A stretch of 64,000 nucleotides of DNA from Cephalotus follicularis (Eukaryota; Streptophyta; Magnoliopsida; Oxalidales; Cephalotaceae), in the NCBI GenBank assembly GCA_001972305.1, contig BDDD01001467.1, positions 186,001 to 250,000 on the forward strand, written 5' to 3'. A program made the position numbers and the translations under genes. Position 1 is the first letter of the stretch, and each line of letters opens with the position of its first letter. Below, one piece after another: positions 57,020-64,000 of the stretch. Under the pieces are notes generated by a model. It ran no database searches. It was not told the DNA's origin and saw nothing but the letters and a program-made list of their open reading frames with translations.

Positions 57020-57865
57020 GTTGACGATTAAGTCCCAATCCTTGTTTTGATGATAACATATTTGCATCTAACTAAGTTACTTGATGTTCAAGGAATTACA
57101 AGTTGAATATCAAAGTCTAAAACCATTCTGCAGAAAAAGAAGTCGACTCCTTTCCAATAGCATCGACTCCTTTTGTAACAGAATTAACTGCAAGGAAAAC
57201 ATCTACCTCCCAGTTATAGCATCGACGTCCGTACCAAAAGAAGTCGACCACTTCCAGAAGACGTCGACTACATTCAAGAAGACATCGACTACTTCCAAGA
57301 ATACATCGACGGGTTTAGTCATTTTTGGAACAGAAGCTACTGTCTGAGAAATGCACTCAAAGACATCGATCCTCAGAGAAAGACATCGACGTCCAAGAGA
57401 AAGACATCGACGCCTTTTTATAGAGATCAACGACATTTTCATCATACCCAGAAAAAGCATCGACACCAGCTAAAGAGGTCGATGCGACATTCAACCTGGA
57501 GTTTCGCAGAAAAGACATCGACGCCTTTCAGAAAGAAGTCGACGCCTTTTCAAATAGACAACACCCGGGAAAGCTGGAACGGCTAGATCAACCACTTCCA
57601 ACGGCTACCAAGTAAAAGACATCGACTCCTTTAGAAAAGAAGTCGACGCCTTTTCAAGAGAACAAGAACCGGGAAAGCTGGAACCTTAATCAAATCGAGC
57701 TAGTGGAAACTCAAGGAGCTCCCTTGGGAAAAGTGGACGTAGGCAAGAGTTAGCCGAACCACTCTAAAACTCGGAGAAGTTTTTTCTTTCCTTATCTCTT
57801 TAAATTTAAAGTTTTTAAATTTCTGCATATTCCTCAATATTCAATTCACCCCCCCTCTTGTATAT
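57019..57865 (+). mobile_element. J: truncated Copia-like (SIRE/Maximus-type) LTR fragment
   Basis: It starts TGTTGACGATTAAGTCCC followed by TTGTTTTGATGATAACATAT, a pattern usual at the start of SIRE/Maximus Copia LTRs. It ends with ATTCAATTCACCCCCCCTCT, usual near the 3' end of such LTRs, but without a CA terminus. The right end runs straight into a second copy of upstream F sequence, sharing TTGTAT at the junction. It holds 17 TCGA-core motifs (57137-57660). The Copia assignment rests on these two patterns only. Confidence 0.7.
57137..57660 (+). repeat. Palindrome cluster in J, type AAAGACATCGACGCCTTT / GAAGTCGACTCC
   Basis: Seventeen motifs occur, such as AAGACATCGACGCC (57403), AAGACATCGACGTCC (57382), AGACGTCGACTAC (57260) and GAAGTCGACGCC (57536, 57641). 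The flank type is that of solo LTR A (AAAGACATCGACGCCTTC at 1061), although A is gypsy-like. Confidence 0.9.
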
Positions 57866-58397
57866 TCGCAGATCTTATTTGTTAAACTGCCAGCTAATGC
57901 CGGTAGTAATTGTTACTTGATCTATCATCTTCGGAGTGTAGGGTGATAGATAGGTGGTGCGCAGTCGGTGTTAGGAGATAGCGACGTGTGACACCCAAAC
58001 CACAATATGAATTGATTGTACCCTTGTGCGGTATTCTTGCATTGTATTGTCTATGGCCACTTAGCATGATTGCTTATATATTGGCATACTTAAATGATAT
58101 TTTAAAAATAAACTGTCATACATGTTGCATCCATGTATTCCTTAGCATGCATTATCTTCCTACTTAGCCAAGTGAGGACAACGGCTAACCCCTACAATTT
58201 CAGATTAAGCGAAGACTTGGAGTTTGCTGCTGGAGCTTGGGGAGCTTCTATTTGTCACCTTAAGATTGTTATTTTATGATGATGTACTGTATTTCTAATG
58301 AACGGATCATACCCCGTACTCTTTTGTACTTTCCTTATGTAAGGATAATTGTTGGATTATGCCTGCACGTAGTTTGGGCTGCGTGCGGATGACTTGT
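57866..58397 (+). repeat. 532-bp direct repeat, copy 2 (F LTR)
   Basis: See 56488-57019. After this copy the F LTR continues normally (TTTTATATTCTGGC) to 58534, as E does. Confidence 0.95.
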
Positions 58398-58538
58398 ATT
58401 TTATATTCTGGCTTACTGAATGCTTCCGCATATTGTTTATGAATTGTTGTATGGATGCTGGAATATTACATTTAATTTCTGATATCACCATATATGCTTG
58501 TGCCTATTTGGAATTGGGAAGGCGGGGTGTGACAAGCA

Positions 58539-58550
58539 TGGTATCAGAGC
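58539..58550 (+). other. Primer-binding site of F (tRNA-iMet)
   Basis: TGGTATCAGAGC lies 4 bp after the LTR end GTGACA at 58534. Confidence 0.95.
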
Positions 58551-58615
58551 ATATTCCATATATGCTAGCTGGGATAAGTTTCTCGAAAATTTAAGTGAAT
58601 TGTTGCCTAATGATT

Positions 58616-59846
58616 ATGTCATTCCATATAGGAAACTGAATGGATCTCCGAAGAGGAAGAAGAGGAAGGCGTAGAGCTGATGAAAGCGTCAACGCACCGC
58701 CGGTACCTGGAAATGACCCGGCAGTGAACGAAGGAGTGAATATACCTCCATCGCATGATGAGAGGAGTCACTTTGTCCGCATGGCTGATCTCTTCCAACA
58801 GTAGATGCAAGTGAACGCGGCAAACATGGAACAGATTCGGCAAATGTACGAGGCTAACTGTACCTATCAGCAAGGATCTGAAGCTTGCCATGCCGGTGGA
58901 TTTGGCCGAGATCTGGAGTGGTTCAGGAGACAGAATCCTCTGACTTTCAATGGTGAACTGAATGCTACTGTGGCCGAACAATGGATTAGAGACCTGGAGA
59001 AAATATTTGCTGCTTTGGAGTGTACCGATGAGCAGAAACTCAATTTGCTGTGTACCACTGATGGGGTGAGGCTACATACCGGTAGGAAAGGACTAAAGCA
59101 AAATGGGAAGCCCGTGGACTTGACAGGACTTGGGATAGATTTTAGTCCGAGTTCCTTAAGGCTTATGTGCCACAGATAGAGCGTGACCGATGGGAGACAG
59201 AATTGATGGAGTTACGTCAAGGAGACATGACGGTAGCTCAGTACCAGACCAGATTTATGGAGCTAGCAAGACATACACCTTATCTGGTAGAGGGTGAATC
59301 ACGGATGATCCGAAGGTTTCTAAAAGGCCTTCGACCTGACATCAGATCTAAACTGTTGATGTTGCAGCTGACCTCTTTTGTTGAAGTTGCTAAGAGGGTG
59401 ATGATTCTTGAAGCAGATGCCAAAGACAGAAGAGCAGAACGGTCTCGAACTAATCAATCGAGGGCCGCACAGTCACAAGGGCAGGGAAGTAACAATCCTG
59501 CTAAATCGGCAAAGTCTGGTAACCGGAGGCAAGGAGGTTCTCAACGCAGTAACTCACGATCAAGGACTCCTAGCTGGAACAATCAACAGAATGCAGGTGG
59601 ATGTACTTTTTGCGGTCGTCAGAACCATGATGAGACTGAATGCTGGAAGAAGATGGGAAAGTGCTTGAGGTGTGGTTCACAAGATCACATGCTGAATAAC
59701 TGCCCAATGATGAGGGATCAAGCACGCGGCCAACAGGGAAGTGCTAGTGCTAGTGGTAGTGTTGCGGCAACTCAACCGCGGAAGGATACCGGGAAGGGAA
59801 TCGTGAAAGGTAGGGTCTACACCTTATCTAAAGATGATGTGCCATA
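58616..59846 (+). pseudogene. F gag
   Basis: The start codon at 58616 opens MSFHIGN, as in E, then TGA at 58637-58639 (E has CGA). The arginine-rich N-terminus RRGRRGRRRRADE follows; a TAG at 58802-58804 stands where E has Gln. 58805-59050 encodes the capsid start (FRRQNPLTFNGELNATVAEQ, then IRDLEKIFAALECTDEQK). After a frameshift near 59050 the reading resumes at about 59167 with WETELMELRQGDMTVAQYQT and FLKGLRPDIRSKL. Two zinc knuckles follow: CTFCGRQNHDETEC and CLRCGSQDHMLNNC. Gag makes the particle and binds RNA. It ends with a stop at 59845, where pol should continue. Confidence 0.92.
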
Positions 59847-59859
59847 ATCTACTACTGTT

Positions 59860-60621
59860 GTGGGAGGTACTATTTACATATCTGGCATACTAGCTCATGT
59901 GTTGATTGACCCTAGTGCGACACATTCATTCACTGCATCTGAATTTGCTCGCAATTTGCATGGTATTACTTCTAGACTACCTTATGTATTGGAAGTGAGT
60001 ACTCCTGCGGGTACTTGTCTTCTATCTGATACTATTATGAAAGACTGTGAGATCATGGTGGCTGGGATACAATCATCTGCTGACCTGATAATGCTACCTA
60101 TCCAGGATTTTGATGTAATCTTGGGGATGGACTGGCTGTATGCTCTTCATGCTTGTGTGGATTGCTACAACAAGATGATGACATTTTACCTTCATGATGG
60201 GACTGAGTGCAAGTTTATCGGGGAGAAGAATGTTACTACTCCGATCATTTCATATACTCGAGCACATAAGTATCTCAAGCAAGGATGCGAGGGCTATTTG
60301 GCGTATGTGATTGATCATACGAAAGGTATGCCCAGTATTGAACAAGTGCCTGTTGTATGTGAATTTCCTGATGTGTTTCCAGATGAACTCACTTCGTTGC
60401 CACCGGAGAGGGATATAGAGTTCAGTATTGAGTTGTTACCTGGAACTGCTCCTATATCCAGAGGACCGTACCGAATGGCTCCTGTCGAACTAAAAGAGTT
60501 GAAAGTTCAATTGCAGGATTATCCTGACAAGGGCTTTATCAGATCGAGTGTATCACTGTGGGGAGCACCAGTTCTGTTTGTGAAGAAGAAGGATGGATCG
60601 ATGCGGCTATGCATCGACTAG
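59860..60621 (+). pseudogene. F protease and start of reverse transcriptase
   Basis: GGTIYISGILAHVLIDPSAT holds the protease active-site position, but the expected D-S-G reads D-P-S, so catalysis is unlikely. IMLPIQDFDVILGMDWL is the conserved C-terminal block. The linker has DVFPDELTSLPPERDIEF. From about residue 225 the reverse transcriptase begins ([24 protein letters not shown]) and stops at 60619-60621 (TAG), where E has Tyr. The gag-pol frame is broken at both ends. Confidence 0.92.
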
Positions 60622-61029
60622 ATGCTGTTAAATCAGGTGACTGTGAAGAACAAGTATCCTCTGCCACATATTGAGGAGTTGTTCGACCAATTGCAAGGCT
60701 CAGCTGTAATCTCCAAGCTTGACCTAAGAATAGGTTATCACCAGTTGAGGATCAGAGGAGGTGATGTGGAGAAGATCGCATTTCGAACCAGATATGGGCA
60801 TTATGAATTTCTGATACTGCCGTTTGGTTTGACGAATGCTCCTGCAGCCTTCATGTGTCTGATAAACAAAGTGTTCCAAGCTTACCTGGATTAGTTTGTC
60901 GTTATATTCCTGGATGACATCCTGATTTATTCAAAGAGCATTGAGGAACACATGTAGCACTTGAGGATAGTATTACAGACACTACGGAGGGAATAGCTAT
61001 ACGCCAAATTCAGCACTTGGCTGGATCAT
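60622..61029 (+). pseudogene. F reverse transcriptase palm
   Basis: 60622-60894 encodes [34 protein letters not shown] and [24 protein letters not shown] at 60892-60894 (Gln in G) precedes [13 protein letters not shown], so the catalytic Asp pair is intact after the stop. A second TAG lies at 60955-60957. A short deletion near 61010 removes part of the KCEFW block. Confidence 0.92.
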
Positions 61030-62486
61030 GTGACTTTCCTAGGTCACATAGTGTCAAGTGAAGGATTGTCGGTGGATCCTTCGAGGATTGAAAGTATTGT
61101 CGATTGGCCCCAACCGAGGAACGTTACGGAGGTTCGTAGTTTCTTGGGATTGGCTGGCTATTATCAGAGATTCATCAAAGGATTTTCGAAGCTTGCTACA
61201 CCTTTGACACAGTTGACTCAGACAAAGTCCAGTTTTGTGTGGGATGATTCTTGTGAGGCAAGTTTCCAAGAGTTGAAGAGTCGGTTGATTTTGGCTCCAG
61301 TGTTAGCACTACCGGAGGGTAATGAGGGATTTACTGTTTACACTGATGCTTCTGGGAAAGGATTGGGATGCGTACTTATGCAACATGGCAGGGTGATTGC
61401 ATACGCATCAAGGAAGTTAAAGCCATACGAGGAAAACTATCCCGCACATGATCTTGAGTTGGCAGCCATAGTGTTTGCTTTGCATAAATGGATGCACTAC
61501 CTCTATGGTGCTCAGTTTGAGATCTTTACTGACCATAAGAGTTTGAAGTATTTGTTTTCCCAGAAGGAGCTCAATAAGAGACAAAGACGATGGGTGGAGT
61601 TCTTTAATGACTACAACTTCAATATTCAATACCACCCCGGAAAGGCGAATGTAGTGGCTGATGCGCTGAGTCACAAGGCAATGATTGCTGGAGCAATGGT
61701 TTCACAGTGGACGCTATTGGAGGAATTTCAGAGATGGAATCCGTTCATGGGTTCCCGAGGAATTATTGTGGCAAGTCTGAGAGCACAACTGAAACTTCTG
61801 GAACGTATTCTGACTGCTCAGTATAGTGATTCTGAATTGTGGAGTATTCGTGAGAACCTAGACACTGATTCTGAGTTCTCCATTCATACTGATGGCATAT
61901 TGAGGTTCCGAAGGAGGATATGTGTTCCGAATGACGAGAGCATTAAGAATGAGCTACTACAACAAGCTCACAAGTCAAGATACAGTGTTCACCTTGGGAG
62001 TTCCAAGATTTGGCACGATCTGAAAAAGAACTACTGGTGGAGTGGTATGAAACGGGAGATTGCTGAATATGTAGCAAGATGTTTGACCTGCCAGAGAGTG
62101 AAGGCTGAACATCAGAAACCTGCGGGACTGCTAAAATCGCTACCAGTGGTTGAATGGAAATGGGAACATGTGACCATGGACTTCGTGTCAGGATTACTGA
62201 TGTCACGGAATCAGCATGAAGCAGTGTGGGTAGTAGTGGACAGACTTACTAAGTCTGCTCACTTCCTTCCGATGAACATGACTTATTCTATCGAGAAGCT
62301 TGCTCGATTGTATATCTGGGAGATAGTGAGATTGCATGGGGTGCCGGTCAGTATTGTCTGCGACCGAGATGCTAGATTTACTTCAAGGTTCTTGAAGAAG
62401 TTCCAAACAGCGATGGGAACAACCTTGAACTTTAGCACTGCATTCCACCCACAGACTGACGGACAGTCTGAGCGTACTATTCAGAC
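61030..62486 (+). CDS. F reverse transcriptase thumb, RNase H and integrase, truncated by K
   Basis: This is a frame of 492 codons whose last few residues (VTPRIS) come from K. It begins at [20 protein letters not shown]. RNase H has [11 protein letters not shown], the [10 protein letters not shown] Glu block, IFTDHKSL and VADALSH. The integrase zinc domain has the His pair around [11 protein letters not shown] and Cys pair CLTC. The core has [15 protein letters not shown] and GQSERT, so the D, D and E of the active site are all present. The protein ends right after the Glu because K inserted there; the C-terminal part and chromodomain lie beyond K. Confidence 0.93.
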
Positions 62487-63125
62487 TGTAACGCCCCGAA
62501 TTTCATAAATAATTATTTTGAAATTGGTGCGTGTACAGTCGTGATAAAATCGATAGAGTCCAGAGTAATAAAAAGGCATTACGCATTTAAGTCGTAATCG
62601 TGTTAGCTAAGACGGCTCCCAAATGTTCGCATTTTTATTGCGATTATTTTGTTGGTTGTTTGGATAATTTATGTCAGGATTTGCGGAAAAATCGGGACCC
62701 GTACCTTAGTATTTTACCAGAAAATACTAAAAAGAAAGCAAAATAACGAACAATAAAGGAAGGAAGAAGGGGAAACACGGGCGCATAGCGCGCCCGTGCG
62801 TGTTACCTGCAGGGAGAGAGAGACAGGGCAAGAGTGCAAGAGAGATTGGGAGAGAGATCGGAGCAGAGGGAGAGAGAGCGCGCCGGAGCTACCCACCGGA
62901 CCAGTGGACGACGGCGAGCAACCCAGGCCCTCAACCCGCCGGTAAGCCCTTCCCCCTCCTCCTCTTTTCTCTTCTTTTTCCTTTGTTCCCCGCCACTGCC
63001 GCGCCTTCTCCCGGCATTTCCCGGCGCCGTTAGCGTCGCGGGTGGGGTGGGTTTTAATCTAGAGGACCCGCTCTTCCCATTTCGGCCACCGGTGAGGCGT
63101 GATTCGGCCGGAAACGGCCGGAATC

Positions 63126-63310
63126 AGTTGAATGAGTCGACTCAGTGAGTCGACTCACTGTCGCCTTGGACCGCGAGTTTAGCGCCGAGTCTTGGCGAGT
63201 CACGGGCATGGGTGTGTATAACTGATGGATATGTGACGTTTTTGGGTGGTGATCAGACCTGTGGAGGTCCAGCGAGTTGACTTAGTGAGTCACGACTCAC
63301 TGCCGGACGT
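63126..63310 (+). repeat. Palindrome cluster in K, type TGAGTCGACTCA
   Basis: AATGAGTCGACTCAGTGAG (63131) and GTGAGTCGACTCACTG (63146) are near-perfect and adjacent. GCGAGTTGACTTAGTGAGTC and ACGACTCACTGCC follow at 63268-63303. Confidence 0.85.
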
Positions 63311-63785
63311 GGCGCGGCATTCGGCGCCGATTCCCGGCGAGTCTTGACCGGTTCTGTGTACACCGTTCAATGTGGAACCCGTTGATGGGTGTTTCATCGC
63401 CTGGTTGTGTCAGTCAGAATCCGGTCAGCGTTTCGGTGACGGAAATGTTTTGTGTGTCGAACATAACGGAAATGTGTTGTATGTGCAGTGTGTAAGCGGC
63501 AATTGGATTTGGCATCGAGGAATTGATCAATTGGCGAGAACCGGCTTTGGTTCAACGATTATCGAAAAGGTTCGGCAATTGAACGTGCAGCTCGACTGTA
63601 CGGTTGTTACCGCTGTAACAGGTAGGGGAAGCTATACATGCAAGTTTGAGTTCAATAATATTGTAATGCCATTGATGAATGGTTTACGGATTTGAATTGT
63701 GTGTCTGTGTTAGGGTTGCTATGAATAGATCACCTGTCTGCATATTGTGTTTCGAGACGTGTTGAAGGAACCGTGTTTTGGTTCG

Positions 63786-64000
63786 CTTAACCGTCGACGC
63801 TTAGGAAAGAAGCGTCGACGCTATGGATTGTTATACGAATAATGAGTCATGATTCGCGATAAACGTCGATGCCATGATTCGTCGTGTGTGAGAATGGACA
63901 CGTGTGCTGTTGACGCCTGAGGTTCCTACCTCAGAGCATCGACGCCAAAGGGATGAGATGTTGATGCGTAAAGTTTCTGGTTGGAAGCGTTGACACTAAG
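63786..64000 (+). repeat. Palindrome cluster in K, type AAGCGTCGACGCTT
   Basis: TTAACCGTCGACGCTTAG (63787), GAAGCGTCGACGCTATG (63809), AAACGTCGATGCCATG (63862), GAGCATCGACGCC (63936) and GAAGCGTTGACACTAAG (63983) occur. It continues beyond the window. K thus carries two types. Confidence 0.88.

Larger units (their letters stand above)
54601..58534 (+). repeat. 5' LTR of F (3,934 bp including J and a duplication)
   Basis: It starts TGTAATAACCATAAATTC and ends GGGGTGTGACA. Without J and one duplicated block it is 2,556 bp, close to 2,585 bp in E. A TATA-like site (GTATATC) lies near 55084. Palindrome clusters lie at 54749-54828 and 55888-55980. No gene is seen. Confidence 0.92.
54601..62486 (+). 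mobile_element. Element F: plus-strand chromovirus, cut by K
   Basis: F has a 5' LTR (54601-58534), iMet primer-binding site, gag, protease, reverse transcriptase, RNase H, and integrase up to its catalytic Glu, where K interrupts. It is the same family as E (same LTR start TGTAATAACCA, same gag and pol). The 5-bp flank before it is AGAGA (54596-54600); the right copy lies outside the window. Its LTR is 1,378 bp longer than expected because of J and a duplication. Confidence 0.94.
62487..64000 (+). mobile_element. Element K: LTR start, running off the window
   Basis: It begins TGTAACGCCCCGAATTTC after CAGAC (62482-62486), inside F integrase. The start resembles solo LTR A (TGTGACGACCCGAATTCC). 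It has a GC-rich stretch at 62780-63130 and two kinds of TCGA-core palindromes. Open frames at 62800-63148 and 63372-63695 have no recognisable domain and probably reflect composition. The other end is outside the window. Confidence 0.8.

Noticed and set aside
62800-63695. Possible coding frames in K
   Set aside because: No recognisable motif. GC-rich LTR sequence with few stops explains them.

Overview
The window is plant nuclear DNA made almost wholly of long terminal repeat (LTR) retrotransposons packed inside one another. The evidence is repeated Ty3/gypsy gag-pol sequence, tRNA-iMet primer-binding sites, polypurine tracts, TG...CA termini, 5-bp target-site duplications (TSDs), and chromodomains after the integrase, which mark the plant chromovirus (Tekay-like) lineage. 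No cellular gene, tRNA or rRNA is visible. The host is probably a flowering plant with a large, repeat-rich genome. The species cannot be told from this window.

Layout. The window opens inside an incomplete element O (1-3420), which carries a complete solo LTR A (84-2487). O lies in the 3' LTR of element B, a decayed minus-strand chromovirus whose remaining sequence runs from 3421 to 52667. B holds solo LTR L in its gag (8619-10360). B's 5' LTR has taken three insertions: H (11374-44665), Q (about 45709-48268) and I (48857-52184). H is a solo LTR split by C (12206-43244), a gag-only element with 3.2-3.3 kb LTRs. One LTR of C holds D (a solo LTR, 18088-33084) and E (a shortened chromovirus, 33389-41443). 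D holds G (19896-30603), the best-preserved gag-pol element. The gag of G holds a 331-bp solo LTR P. The chain B > H > C > D > G > P is six levels deep, and each of the inner five insertions has an exact 5-bp TSD.

Right of B, a second chain reads M (53046) > N (54242) > F (54601) > K (62487 to beyond the window). F is a plus-strand relative of E. Its 5' LTR carries a Copia-like LTR fragment J between two 532-bp direct copies of F sequence.

Main observation. Nearly every long LTR here, from unrelated families, carries a cluster of short interspersed palindromes built on a TCGA core (GTCGAC or ATCGAT/ATCGAC), with copies spaced about 15-40 bp apart. The flanks fall into a few types: CAGTCGACTG in C, E, F and G; AAGCGTCGACGCTT in B, D, M, N and distal K; AAAGACATCGATGTCTTT in A and J; ACGCGTCGACGCGT or CACGTCGACGTG in H; TGAGTCGACTCA in I, Q and proximal K. 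The types cross family lines, and probably the gypsy/Copia divide. I do not recognise this as a described LTR component, and it is the best candidate for an undescribed system. Possible roles are a host-factor binding array or an RNA dimerisation or packaging signal; both are inference.

All boundaries were read by eye. Those with matching TSDs are secure to the base. Those of O, Q, J and the domain limits inside decayed gag-pol genes are approximate.
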